Source: Rheinheimera aquimaris (GTDB taxonomy: Bacteria; Pseudomonadota; Gammaproteobacteria; Enterobacterales; Alteromonadaceae). Taken from it: a DNA stretch of 64,000 nt. Shown in pieces: positions 1 to 9,896 of the stretch (within the stretch, counting starts at the first letter, position 1; every line of letters begins with the position of its first letter). A program made the translations under genes and the position numbers. Where the stretch lies: NCBI RefSeq assembly GCF_020531985.1, contig NZ_JAJAVQ010000006.1, forward strand, positions 205,995 through 269,994, in the 5' to 3' direction. Under the pieces are notes generated by a model. It did no database searches and was not told where the DNA came from. It saw only the letters and a list, made by a program, of their open reading frames with translations.

Positions 1-1820
1 ATAGTTGCAATTACTGAGCTTACCGTTTCAATTATGTTGAAAGAGTTTGGCTCTATATCCAGCTTGCCTGACTCAATTTTAGATAGGTCTAGTAGGTCAT
101 TAATCAGCACACTCAATGTTGACACACTGCTCTTGGCCATACTCAAGTAACTTGACTGTCTATCGGTCAGCTTCTCTCTGTTAAGCAGCTCAAGCATGCC
201 ACCAATACCATTTAATGGAGTCCGTATTTCATGACTAATATTGGCGACAAAAGCACTTTTCGTTTGGTTTGCGGTTATGGCTTGTTTAGTTGCCTCCATT
301 AGTTCTCTTGTTCTGTCTGCGACTTGATGCTCCAGAGATTCGTTAATGGCAATTATTTTGCTCTGATAATCTTTTGTTTCAGTAATATCACGAATAATAG
401 CGGCGACACTGGCTTTTAATGCCTCATTTTGAGGAATGACTGGCGAAAGGTTTATTAGAAAAGTTTTAGATTTATTACTGTTTAGGGCAATCTCCATTTC
501 TACAGATATAGCGTTATTTTTGTCGATTACATCTTGAAATACTTGCGAATCTAGCCTGGTTTCTGTTGGTGCGAGAGGCAACAGTTCCCTAATGTTTTTT
601 TCTTTAGCATCTTCCTCACTTAAGCCAAATAGATAGGATGCGGATTCGTTACAGCTGAGAATGTTTCCATATTTATCGACGTTAAGAATAGCATCAGATG
701 AGCCTGAAATAATGGCCTCATAGCGTGACTGATCGTTATATAACCTCAATAATTTATTTAGAAAATGCTGGTAGGCATAAATAACAGCGGCTAAGACCAA
801 TACTAATGCTGCTATAAGCAGAATGATATAGTTACGCTGCTTAGCCCACATTTCATCGAGGCTGGCTTCGGGAAGACCTGACACTATATATAGCGCTCTG
901 TTATCTTTGCCGGATAACAGCACTTTTCTGCCAATCAGAGTGTAATTGACATCATCAACGGTTAACTTTGTAATTTTTCCTGCCCAGGGGATATCCGCTT
1001 TATCAGTAAGTACATCCCATCTGACATTTTCATTACCTAAGTCGAAACCAAATGTCAGTTCCTCATATGGAGATGCAACAAAATAGCCATTTTGGTCAAT
1101 AGCGAAAAGTGAGTATCCAGAATTTTTGGCGCTGTTCTGGATAGTGTCCAGCAAGTTCGAAGCATCAATATTAAGTATGATGAACCCAAAAAAAACATAG
1201 TTCTCATCGAATACAGGTTTCGCAACTCTAAATGTTGGCCAAATAGGTGTTTCGACGCGCCCATGCTCTCGGTTCAAAGTTACATCTGAGATGTAATGCT
1301 CATTTGTGTTTAACTGCAGTATGTCCCTAAAATAGTCGCTATCAGCTTTTGGTTGCAATAAATCGGGTGGAGTAACGACAACTTTACCTGCACTGCGTTC
1401 TACTCTGACAATCTCTTTACCGTTATCAGCCTTGCCAATATAGCGGATCTGCCTTATTTCTGAATTAGTCTGAAGATAGGCGGTAAATATTGTTTCAAGT
1501 CTTTTTCGCCATTGTTGTGTTGTAGTGCCATCTTTTGGGTCTATACCACCATGCAGTTGAGCCCGGGCAATACCACTTACTGGCGGTGTTGCATGAAGAA
1601 ACTCAACTTCACTTATGCTTTCTTGCAGGCTGTCAGAAACGGTTTTCACAGCTAAAGCATTTGCTTTATCAAGCAACTCAGATTGCTGTTTATTTAATTG
1701 GGTATATGTGTACCCAGAAAAGCCGAAATACACTGCCAGAGCACTTAGCAGTACAATTATTATGCCAACAAACGGTAGCCAATTTCTGTTGAGAGTTCTC
1801 AAATAGGCAGGTACAGTCAT
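1..1820 (-). CDS. Membrane sensor histidine kinase, PAS-containing (C-terminus outside window)
   Basis: The frame is open from an ATG at 1820 to the left edge, so about 606 N-terminal residues are visible and the end is missing. A first membrane segment lies near residues 14-36. A large extracytoplasmic region follows that looks like a Cache-type sensor (my inference). A second membrane segment, a PAS domain and a coiled-coil linker come next. The HisKA box reads SHEIRTPLNG, with the phospho-accepting His at residue 530. The ATPase domain, and any receiver domains, would lie beyond position 1. The start codon overlaps the stop of the upstream response regulator gene (ATGA, 1817-1820), so the two are translationally coupled and probably a cognate pair. 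The ligand cannot be told. Confidence 0.9.
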   Translation of the reverse strand, partial: MTVPAYLRTLNRNWLPFVGIIIVLLSALAVYFGFSGYTYTQLNKQQSELLDKANALAVKTVSDSLQESISEVEFLHATPPVSGIARAQLHGGIDPKDGTTTQQWRKRLETIFTAYLQTNSEIRQIRYIGKADNGKEIVRVERSAGKVVVTPPDLLQPKADSDYFRDILQLNTNEHYISDVTLNREHGRVETPIWPTFRVAKPVFDENYVFFGFIILNIDASNLLDTIQNSAKNSGYSLFAIDQNGYFVASPYEELTFGFDLGNENVRWDVLTDKADIPWAGKITKLTVDDVNYTLIGRKVLLSGKDNRALYIVSGLPEASLDEMWAKQRNYIILLIAALVLVLAAVIYAYQHFLNKLLRLYNDQSRYEAIISGSSDAILNVDKYGNILSCNESASYLFGLSEEDAKEKNIRELLPLAPTETRLDSQVFQDVIDKNNAISVEMEIALNSNKSKTFLINLSPVIPQNEALKASVAAIIRDITETKDYQSKIIAINESLEHQVADRTRELMEATKQAITANQTKSAFVANISHEIRTPLNGIGGMLELLNREKLTDRQSSYLSMAKSSVSTLSVLINDLLDLSKIESGKLDIEPNSFNIIETVSSVIAT

Positions 1821-4276
1821 AAGCCACCATTAGCTTTAGAAACAAACTGAACAAAGTCCTCTACCGGGAGAGGTTTGCTAAATAAAAAGCCTTGTCCGGT
1901 GCCGCATCCTAAACTCAGTAGTGCGTCGTTCTGCTCTTGTGTTTCAACGCCTTCTGCAACCAGGCTGAGCCCCATAGATAAGCCAAGGGAGGTAATTGTT
2001 TTCACAATTTCATAGTCGTGCTTGTTGCAAAGCATGTCGCGAACGAATGACATATCTATTTTCATGATATCGACATCAAACTTTTTAAGGTACGCCAGAC
2101 TTGAGTATCCTGTCCCGAAATCATCAATCGAAATAGATATACCTAATTTTTTTAGCTGCTCTAACTTTGTTTTCGTTAAATCAGCATCAAGCATGAGGGC
2201 GGTCTCAGTGATTTCTAACTCCAGCAAGTTGGCCGATAATTCGTTTTCTTCCAAAGCTGTCTTTATATGGTTTTCCAGCTCCACGGAACAAAATTGCCCG
2301 GCTGAAACATTCGCTGATATAGGTATGCGATATCCTAACTGAGCTAATCTTTTAGCAACTGCGCATGTATTCAATAATACTTGACGACCTAGTTCAATGA
2401 TCAATCCCGACTCTTCTGCAAGTGGTATAAAATCAGCTGGTGAAACATAATTTCCGGAGGAGTCTTTAAGTCTGGCCAGGCTTTCTGCGCCAACAATTTT
2501 TTTGGAAGCCAGGTCATACTTTGGCTGAAAGTGAACCTCCAGTCCGTCATTTTTCAGTGCTGATCTAACCAGACTCTCCAGTTGGTGACGATGCATAAGT
2601 GCAGACTCTAACTCGTCAGAGAAGAAACTGTAACGATTACGGCCTTCGTGTTTGGCTTTATACAAAGCAACATCTGCATGTCTTATCAATTGTTCGGCAT
2701 CAGGTGCATCGTCCGGAAAGACACTGATCCCAATGCTGATAGATACGCTGTAAAGTTGATCTTTTAACTTGAATTGTTCGTGCATAGCGTCCAGCAACTT
2801 AGATGCCAAGTTATCGACTAAATCTGCCGAGGAGATATCACTCATGAGTATGACAAACTCGTCTCCACCAAGGCGGGCAAGTGTATAGGATTGTGGAATT
2901 AAAGCTTTAAGTCTGGCTGCCATTAAGCAAATGAGTTCATCACCTGCCTGATGGCCTAGCGAATCGTTTAGGTATTTAAAGTTATCAATGTCAATCAATA
3001 AAGCACTAACTTTAGAGCCGTGTGTTTTGGCTGTTGCACAGGCAACGGTTAAACGGTCTTGCAGAAGTATTCTGTTCGGTAAATCAGTTAACTGGTCGTG
3101 ATTAGCCAAATGGCTCATTTTTATCGCCATCGCCATCGCTTCACTAACATCATGAAACACCATAATGGCACCGATTATTTCACCATTCTCATTTCTGATC
3201 GGGGCTGCAGAATCCTCTACTGCGTAAATCTGGCCATTCTGAGATAACAGCTCACTGTTCAACGCCATCGCAACGGTACGCTGTTCCCGCAACGCTAAAT
3301 ACAGCGGGTTGGTTAACGAATGTTTCGAGCTGGCATCTCTAAGCGGCATGACTTTCTCAATTTTCTCACCTCTTGCATCTTTAAATCGCCACCCGGTCAT
3401 CCTCTCCGCAATGGGGTTCATAAAAGTGATGTGTCCGTTAATATCAGTTGCAATTACGGCATCACCAATCGAATTCAACGTTACCCGTAGCCGTTCTTTT
3501 TCAGAGTAAAGAGCTTGTTTTGCTATTTTAAGCTCGGTTATATCTACAATAGTAACTAAATGGCCCTCGAGTGTTTCCTGATGAATTACGGGTGTCTGGA
3601 ACAGTTGGTAGAAGCGGATTTCTGAGTCAACTGTGCATTTAACGGTGTATTTTTGTTCCGAGTTATAATCAGCTTTTGATTGTATGGCATCAGATAGCTC
3701 CTGAGGAAAAGCTTGATCAATAGTAAACTGTGAGTCTGCAGAGTTATTTAAATTAAACCATGAACCACTGTAATCGTTTGAAAACATATTAACCCATTTG
3801 GTACTCCAGTAAGTGATAAGCACCGGAACCTGTCTGACTAGTGCATGAAGCTGCTCTTTGCCTTTATTAATCAACTTATTCTGCATTCTCATTTTAAGTT
3901 GATTGGTCACGCGTAATTTACACGTCTTCGGTGAAAAAGGTTTGTGAATAAAATCTATACCACCAAGTTCAAGTGAGATTGACTCATAGTCTTTTTCATC
4001 ATGACCAGTAATAAAAATGACGGGGATTTCGGCAAAACGAGGGTCTTTTTTTAATATTTTGCACATCGACCAGCCATCCATATCTGGCATTTCGATATCC
4101 AATAGAATGACATCCGGGTTGACGTTGGGGATAAGTTCAAGTGCGTCTTTGCCTGATTCTGCAAAATATAACTGCCCACAATCACGTAAAATTTCTTTTA
4201 AAGACATAATGTTAAGTAAGGAGTCATCAACGACAAGAATTTTGCTGATCTCTTCTTGGGGGGTTGTAAACAACAA
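1817..4276 (-). CDS. Response regulator with REC-PAS-GGDEF-EAL (bifunctional c-di-GMP enzyme)
   Basis: 819 residues. A receiver domain is at about 10-130 with phospho-Asp D60. PAS-like regions follow, then GGDEF with an intact GGDEF motif at 470-474, and an EAL domain. No RxxD inhibitory site precedes GGDEF. The EAL signature is ESL (E598), which keeps the metal-binding Glu. The other hallmark residues are present (ExTE, DDFGTGYSSL, KID, AEGVET, GQGF), so phosphodiesterase activity is plausible. The start is TTG at 4276: an AGGAG lies 7 bases upstream and no ATG precedes the receiver domain. It is coupled by a 4-base overlap to the sensor kinase downstream and is divergent from the hybrid kinase at 4478. 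Which catalytic activity dominates cannot be read from sequence. Confidence 0.93.
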   Translation of the reverse strand: MLFTTPQEEISKILVVDDSLLNIMSLKEILRDCGQLYFAESGKDALELIPNVNPDVILLDIEMPDMDGWSMCKILKKDPRFAEIPVIFITGHDEKDYESISLELGGIDFIHKPFSPKTCKLRVTNQLKMRMQNKLINKGKEQLHALVRQVPVLITYWSTKWVNMFSNDYSGSWFNLNNSADSQFTIDQAFPQELSDAIQSKADYNSEQKYTVKCTVDSEIRFYQLFQTPVIHQETLEGHLVTIVDITELKIAKQALYSEKERLRVTLNSIGDAVIATDINGHITFMNPIAERMTGWRFKDARGEKIEKVMPLRDASSKHSLTNPLYLALREQRTVAMALNSELLSQNGQIYAVEDSAAPIRNENGEIIGAIMVFHDVSEAMAMAIKMSHLANHDQLTDLPNRILLQDRLTVACATAKTHGSKVSALLIDIDNFKYLNDSLGHQAGDELICLMAARLKALIPQSYTLARLGGDEFVILMSDISSADLVDNLASKLLDAMHEQFKLKDQLYSVSISIGISVFPDDAPDAEQLIRHADVALYKAKHEGRNRYSFFSDELESALMHRHQLESLVRSALKNDGLEVHFQPKYDLASKKIVGAESLARLKDSSGNYVSPADFIPLAEESGLIIELGRQVLLNTCAVAKRLAQLGYRIPISANVSAGQFCSVELENHIKTALEENELSANLLELEITETALMLDADLTKTKLEQLKKLGISISIDDFGTGYSSLAYLKKFDVDIMKIDMSFVRDMLCNKHDYEIVKTITSLGLSMGLSLVAEGVETQEQNDALLSLGCGTGQGFLFSKPLPVEDFVQFVSKANGGL

Positions 4277-4377
4277 CTTGACACTCCTGTAAATTAGTCA
4301 ACACTGAAACCTGCTAAACAGCGAGGTATTACCAGTCCGTTTATAATAGGTTACTTTTTAATAATTTGGTGCTTTTT

Positions 4378-4406
4378 TTGACAAAAGTGTCTTAATTTCA
4401 TAAAGG
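4378..4406 (+). promoter_or_regulatory. Possible sigma70 promoter of the hybrid kinase gene
   Basis: A perfect -35 TTGACA (4378-4383) is followed after 17 bases by a weak -10 candidate TAAAGG (4401-4406), about 70 bases before the start codon. The 200-base spacer between the divergent signalling genes is AT-rich and holds no other gene. The weak -10 keeps confidence low. Confidence 0.35.
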
Positions 4407-4477
4407 TATGGTTGCTTATTGTGAACATGCAGGTAGGGATGCCAGACTAGGTATTAAAGCCAACTTTGTAGTAGGAC

Positions 4478-7400
4478 ATGAAATTGCGTATAGCTAATCA
4501 AAAAAGTTTATTTATGTTTTTGGTGTTGTTGACGATTACAGGCGTTTGCACAGCCTTCTACAGTGAGCACCTTATAACGTCACGCAATGAAGCAGTAATT
4601 AACGATAGCCTTGAGACTGAACTGAAAAGTGTTGTTGAGGCAGTTAGCGAAGCGGTCAGAACTTACGAGTACGGGTTAAGAGCTTTAAAAGCTGCAGTAG
4701 ATACAGTTGGGTTTGAAAATTTTAATTATCAAGCACAACTTAGCTATTTTAAAAGCAGAGACTACAGCACTGAGTTTCCGGGGGCCAGGGGGTTTGGTGT
4801 TATCAAAAAAGTTGCTGAAGCGGATTTAGAAAAATTTCTCGACGCTGCGAGAAATGATAGGAATGGCGACTTTAACCTTAAACAGCTTGATAGCCCTAAA
4901 GACCCGCTGTTTATTATTCAATATATAGAGCCTGAAAATGTTAATGGTCAAGCCGTGGGCCTGGATGTCGGCTCAGAGTTCTTTCGTCGTCAAGCTGCGT
5001 TAATAAGTGCAACGTCGAGAACGACACAGCTGACCGGCCCAATTACCCTGGTTCAGGCAAGCCAGAAAGCGAAGCATGGTTTCTTGTTGCTGCACCCTAT
5101 ATTTAAAGTGAATGCAAAAAGTTTGGAAGAGGAGCTGGTTGGCTGGGTTTATGCTCCTTTGTTAATCCATGAAATATTAGATTCTGTGACAAAGGGGCAG
5201 GAGGCATTCAATGTTGCTATATCAGATGTGACAGCCCCTGTACCAATATCTTTTTATGGCAATTGGGATGAGAGTGAACTTTCTGCCAAAGTATTTGTTA
5301 CAGATGAAGTCGATGTTTTCGGTCGCAGATGGTTAGTTAAGGGGATACCAACACCTACTTATTTAGCAGAGTTGCCGCTCGAAAATGCAACTTTTGTATT
5401 CTGGCAGATCGTCGTTGTGACCATGTTAATTGTGGTTCTGCTCTTTGTCGTAGTTCACTACTTCAGCCAGCGCTTGAGCCATCTCAAAAGTAGACTCTCA
5501 TTTGCTTCTGTCGTTGAAAATGCTTCTGATGGTGTTATTGGTTTGAACAGCCAGTTTGCTGTAACCAGTTGGAATAAGTCAGCGAAAAGCATTTTTGATT
5601 TTGTCGAACCCGAGTCCGTAAATAAACCATTCCTTAATTGGCTTGGTAGAGCTATATCCAGCGAAAAACTTATTTCGATGTATAAGCAAGTTGCAAAAGG
5701 ACAGGTGCTCAATAATATCAATATAAAATATCAGCCACTTGAGACCAAAGGCGAACGATATCTATCCATCAACATGTCTCCTTTGTTCATCAATAAGGAG
5801 TTTTCAGGTGCTACGATAACTGTTCATGATTCTACTGATATTGTTAATCTTCAACACGAGTTAATGAATAAAAATAAAGAGTTGCTTAAAGATATATCAA
5901 GCACATCACAAAAGCTGTTAAGTCAAATATCCTTCGAAGACAGTATTTTAAACAATACAACCCTTGCCATCATAAAATGTAGGGTTGACGGTGAAATAAC
6001 ACTGTTCAACCAGATGGCTTGTCGATTATTCGGATTCTCAGTAAGCGAGGTCGTTGGTAAGAGAAACATAACGCAATTCTTCGATGCAACCGCACTCAAA
6101 ATAGCTCCCCAGGCGGATAAATTGCCTGAGGATTTCCTTCATCAGATGAAGAGCCAATCTATGGCTGGGGAGCATATATCTGTTAAATGTTTACTTAAAA
6201 ATAAATCTGATGAGCTCTTTCCAACTTTACTCAATGTTGCTCCTATTTACGGTGAAGATAAGATCGAAAGTTACGTTTTTATCGTGAATGACATAAGCCA
6301 GAACCAATTATTAGCGCGTAATTTAGAGTTGGTCGAGTCTGCGGTTGATAACGCTCAGGATGTATTACTCTGGCTAACACCTGACGGAAATATTTTTCAT
6401 TGCAATCCTTACGCAAAAATCATTTTGGGCCTCAATATATCCGCTGAACAAAAAAGAAATATATCGGAGGTTATGAATCTCAACCATTCTGACACATGGG
6501 ACAACATTCGTAAGTCTGTGCTATTAAGCGGTAGGAAAACATTTGAGGCTTCATTTTATAAAAATGGTAGATACATCTCTTACAACCTGGTTTCGGCGTG
6601 TCTGTTAACGATAGAAAATGAGCAAGTCATCTACCTGGCCGCGAAGGACATCTCTGAGATACAGGAAAAAGAAAAGCTTCTGAGCATTGCGCTTGAAAAA
6701 GCGGATGCAGCAAGCACCGCAAAGACTGATTTTATAGCCAACATGAGTCATGAACTAAGAACCCCCTTAAATGCTGTAAGTGGAAGCTTACAGCTGCTGG
6801 AGCTGACAGAGTCTGAGCAGAAACAACAAAATTATCTTGCTGCAGCCAAAGAGGCTGTGGGGTCTTTAACATCCATAGTGAATGATATCTTGGAGTTTAC
6901 CAGTTTGGATGGTGAGCAAATTGCTATCAAAAATAGTGATGTAGAGCTCGATGAGATATTGAGTCAGGTTGGGGTACAGCTATATGCTTTGGTAAAAAAT
7001 AAGCCTGTTGAGGTTCATTACTCTGTAGATAAAGACGTACCACATTTCTTCAGTACTGATGCGATTAAGATAAAACGTATCCTAAAGAACTTAGGGGGTA
7101 ATGCTGTAAAGTTTACTGATAAGGGTGAGGTAGTTATTCGTATCTTTGTGATGGAAACGCTGGATAACGGTAAAATAAGACTTGGAATAAGTGTTAAAGA
7201 CACAGGGGTTGGTATTGCAAGCGATAAACTTACTTCCATTTTTGAACTGTTTTCTCAGGCGGATAATACGGCATCGCGTCAGCATGGAGGATTAGGGTTA
7301 GGGCTTACAATTGCATCTAGATACGCACAATTATTGGGTGGAGACATCAAAGTGCAAAGTGAGGTTGGGAGCGGGTCTGAATTTATATGCGACATTTTGG

Positions 7401-8935
7401 TCGGTCCAGCATCCAGTTTGAAAACCGTCAGAATCCCGGATCCACATAAGCAGGTAAATGTTCTGTTGGTTGATGATAATAAAACAAGTCTTCAGATACT
7501 CACTGATACGTTGGCTCAGCTTAATTGGAATATTACATCAACCACAAAACCCGACGAAGCACTGCAGTTGTATATGTCGGCCTGTGATCACGGCGAGCCG
7601 TTTGATATAGCATTGTTAGATTGGAAAATGCCGGTGACTGATGGCTGGGAACTAGCAGCAGAGATCAGAAAAATTACGCCGGTAGATAAGATGCCATTAC
7701 TTATTATGGTTACAGCACATAACAGGGATGAGTTATCTGATAAATTCAATGAACAGGTAAATGTGCTTAATGGGTTTCTTACCAAACCTGTAACCCGGTC
7801 GCAAATATTTAATGCCTATTTTGATGCGCTGTCTGTGCCTGACCTTACAAAACATGGCAGTACCTTTGAAGAAAAAGCACTCGCGGGAGTAAGGATCCTA
7901 CTGGTAGAAGATAATCCAACTAACCAACTTATTGCAAAAGAGTTGTTAGAAGCGCGTGGGGCAATTCTGACTATTGCAAGTGGTGGTGAGCAGGCGATAC
8001 GTGAGCTGGAAAACAGTTTGCTCAATTTTCATGTCATTTTAATGGATATTCAGATGCCAGGTTTAGATGGCTATGAAACCTGCAGACGAATTAAAACTAA
8101 AGACAAGTTCAAGTTACTTCCGATAATTGCGATGACAGCTAACGTTCTGCCGTCTGACAAACAGAAATGTTTTGATGCTGGAATGATTGCTCATATTGGC
8201 AAGCCCTTTGATCTGCAAGAGGTTATTTTCACTATTGAGCGTGTTTTGAAAGGCACGCCGCAAACTGAGTATGTACGTGAACTAAAGGATCATCGTCTAG
8301 CGATGTCCGAAGAGGTTATAGCCTATTGCAAGAGCTGTTCTATAAGTATTGATGCCGCTATGCAGCGTTTCAGTAATGTTGTACCAACGTACATACGATC
8401 GCTCGATTTATTTATCTTAGACTTACAGCAATATACTGATGAGCTAGTTGGAGGCATCACAGAGCATGATGAACTTAAGAGGTTGTTTCATACTTTAAAG
8501 AGCACAGCTGGGGCTTTAGGATTTTCGCCGTTATCAGAAGTCTCTGCAGAATTAGAGCAATCAATAGCGAGTAATAATTCAGCATCTTTATCACCGGAGC
8601 AAATGAATCTTGCATTGAGAAACTTGTCAGTGGCGCTCGAGCAAAGCATACGCTTGAGAGCTTTAATGGGAAGTCAGGATGAACAGAGTGTGGGTAGTTC
8701 AGTGACGGAAGATAAAGCTGATTTTTTACAGACGTTTGAGTTGCTATGTTCAGAAGTAACTAATTTCAATATGCATGCGTTGGATACTCTATTAGAGATC
8801 TTACCTGAGTTGAACAACGTATCACCTGCTATCGCAGATAAATTAGTAGCGTCACTTAACAAATTGAAATTCAAAGAGGCAAAGGTGATATTAGCTGAAT
8901 TAAATGACATGTTAGGAAACCCAAATGGTAATTAG
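4478..8935 (+). CDS. Hybrid histidine kinase, CHASE-PAS-HisKA-HATPase-REC-REC-HPt
   Basis: 1485 residues. A membrane segment lies near residues 10-28. A periplasmic CHASE domain follows (the GFGVI, FIIQYIEP and GLDVGSEFFRR stretches are typical). A second membrane segment is near 305-330. About three PAS modules come next. The HisKA box SHELRTPLNA has phospho-His H758. The ATPase domain carries N-, G1- (DTGVGI) and G2- (GLGLGL) boxes. Two receiver domains have D1048 and D1190, and the HPt domain has H1338 in HTLKSTAG. All relay residues are present, so it can run a full His-Asp-His relay and probably hands phosphate to the REC-GGDEF protein whose start overlaps its end by 11 bases. Small ligands such as cytokinin-like molecules are known for some CHASE domains, but the signal here is unknown. 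Confidence 0.95.
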   Translation: MKLRIANQKSLFMFLVLLTITGVCTAFYSEHLITSRNEAVINDSLETELKSVVEAVSEAVRTYEYGLRALKAAVDTVGFENFNYQAQLSYFKSRDYSTEFPGARGFGVIKKVAEADLEKFLDAARNDRNGDFNLKQLDSPKDPLFIIQYIEPENVNGQAVGLDVGSEFFRRQAALISATSRTTQLTGPITLVQASQKAKHGFLLLHPIFKVNAKSLEEELVGWVYAPLLIHEILDSVTKGQEAFNVAISDVTAPVPISFYGNWDESELSAKVFVTDEVDVFGRRWLVKGIPTPTYLAELPLENATFVFWQIVVVTMLIVVLLFVVVHYFSQRLSHLKSRLSFASVVENASDGVIGLNSQFAVTSWNKSAKSIFDFVEPESVNKPFLNWLGRAISSEKLISMYKQVAKGQVLNNINIKYQPLETKGERYLSINMSPLFINKEFSGATITVHDSTDIVNLQHELMNKNKELLKDISSTSQKLLSQISFEDSILNNTTLAIIKCRVDGEITLFNQMACRLFGFSVSEVVGKRNITQFFDATALKIAPQADKLPEDFLHQMKSQSMAGEHISVKCLLKNKSDELFPTLLNVAPIYGEDKIESYVFIVNDISQNQLLARNLELVESAVDNAQDVLLWLTPDGNIFHCNPYAKIILGLNISAEQKRNISEVMNLNHSDTWDNIRKSVLLSGRKTFEASFYKNGRYISYNLVSACLLTIENEQVIYLAAKDISEIQEKEKLLSIALEKADAASTAKTDFIANMSHELRTPLNAVSGSLQLLELTESEQKQQNYLAAAKEAVGSLTSIVNDILEFTSLDGEQIAIKNSDVELDEILSQVGVQLYALVKNKPVEVHYSVDKDVPHFFSTDAIKIKRILKNLGGNAVKFTDKGEVVIRIFVMETLDNGKIRLGISVKDTGVGIASDKLTSIFELFSQADNTASRQHGGLGLGLTIASRYAQLLGGDIKVQSEVGSGSEFICDILVGPASSLKTVRIPDPHKQVNVLLVDDNKTSLQILTDTLAQLNWNITSTTKPDEALQLYMSACDHGEPFDIALLDWKMPVTDGWELAAEIRKITPVDKMPLLIMVTAHNRDELSDKFNEQVNVLNGFLTKPVTRSQIFNAYFDALSVPDLTKHGSTFEEKALAGVRILLVEDNPTNQLIAKELLEARGAILTIASGGEQAIRELENSLLNFHVILMDIQMPGLDGYETCRRIKTKDKFKLLPIIAMTANVLPSDKQKCFDAGMIAHIGKPFDLQEVIFTIERVLKGTPQTEYVRELKDHRLAMSEEVIAYCKSCSISIDAAMQRFSNVVPTYIRSLDLFILDLQQYTDELVGGITEHDELKRLFHTLKSTAGALGFSPLSEVSAELEQSIASNNSASLSPEQMNLALRNLSVALEQSIRLRALMGSQDEQSVGSSVTEDKADFLQTFELLCSEVTNFNMHALDTLLEILPELNNVSPAIADKLVASLNKLKFKEAKVILAELNDMLGNPNGN

Positions 8936-9896
8936 CAAACTGGACAGCCAGGTTCAAATGGATACCAGTGGCGCTACCATTTTAGTCGTCGACGACCAGC
9001 CTATAAATATCCAAACCATTTATAACATCTTGAACCCGACTTACGTTGTCTTAGCGGCGACATCAGGAGAAGATGCCCTGGAATTATGTCTGGAGAAAAT
9101 ACCAGATCTGATATTGCTAGATGTACTGATGCCAGATATGTCAGGGTTAGAGTTGTGTGGTTTACTGAAGCGTGACGAGAGGATCAGGGATGTCCCTGTC
9201 ATTTTCGTTACATCTATAAACGACCAGGAAGAAGAGTCATCATGTTGGGAAGCCGGGGCAGTAGACTTTATCACCAAGCCAGTAAATGCGACCACTCTGA
9301 TTAACCGGATACGAGCTCATTTAACAATTAAATACCAGAGAGATATATTGTTGCAGCTGGTCTTTGTTGACGGGCTCACCGGCGTTTATAACAGGCGGTA
9401 CTTTGATGAACATCTACTTAAATTCGGGAATATAGGAAGTCGAACAACGACAGACACTGCTGTTCTATTGCTAGATATCGATTCATTCAAACTGTACAAC
9501 GATCACTACGGTCACCTTAAAGGTGACGAAGTGCTGCGCAATGCCGCAAACCTCGTTAAGTCTTCACTATTACGTCCTGCTGACTTTGTCAGTCGATATG
9601 GTGGTGAAGAATTTGCTGTTGTTTTGCCTGACACCGATTTCGAAGGTGCTTCAGAGGTAGCTGAGCGGATCCGCTCAGCTTTTTTTAATAAGAATATTGA
9701 GCACGTCACCTCATCACATCGACGGTTAACTGTCAGTATCGGAATATCAACTTTTAATGTTGCAAAAAAGCAGAACATGAAGGTGGTTGAGCTAGCAGAC
9801 GCAAACCTCTATGAAGCTAAATCCAGAGGGCGCAACACTGTTTATCCTGATATCTCAAGCAATGACAATAAGCCTAAAGCATCTGTTCTCAACTAA
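8925..9896 (+). CDS. Response regulator diguanylate cyclase (REC-GGDEF)
   Basis: 323 residues with the plan of PleD/WspR-type cyclases. The receiver domain is at about 15-135 (acidic pair VVDD at 21-24, phospho-Asp D66, K120). The GGDEF domain is at about 150-310 with active-site GGEEF at 228-232. The inhibitory I-site RPAD sits at 219-222, the correct distance upstream, so product inhibition by c-di-GMP is expected. The ATG at 8925 lies inside the end of the hybrid kinase gene and has an AGGAA about 8 bases upstream. That supports this start over the later internal Met. Expected role: phosphorylation-dependent c-di-GMP synthesis downstream of the hybrid kinase. Confidence 0.95.
   Translation: MVISKLDSQVQMDTSGATILVVDDQPINIQTIYNILNPTYVVLAATSGEDALELCLEKIPDLILLDVLMPDMSGLELCGLLKRDERIRDVPVIFVTSINDQEEESSCWEAGAVDFITKPVNATTLINRIRAHLTIKYQRDILLQLVFVDGLTGVYNRRYFDEHLLKFGNIGSRTTTDTAVLLLDIDSFKLYNDHYGHLKGDEVLRNAANLVKSSLLRPADFVSRYGGEEFAVVLPDTDFEGASEVAERIRSAFFNKNIEHVTSSHRRLTVSIGISTFNVAKKQNMKVVELADANLYEAKSRGRNTVYPDISSNDNKPKASVLN

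Noticed and set aside
2477..2485. ESL instead of EAL as a sign of an inactive phosphodiesterase
   Set aside because: The catalytic Glu is kept and the other active-site motifs are intact, so inactivity is not supported.
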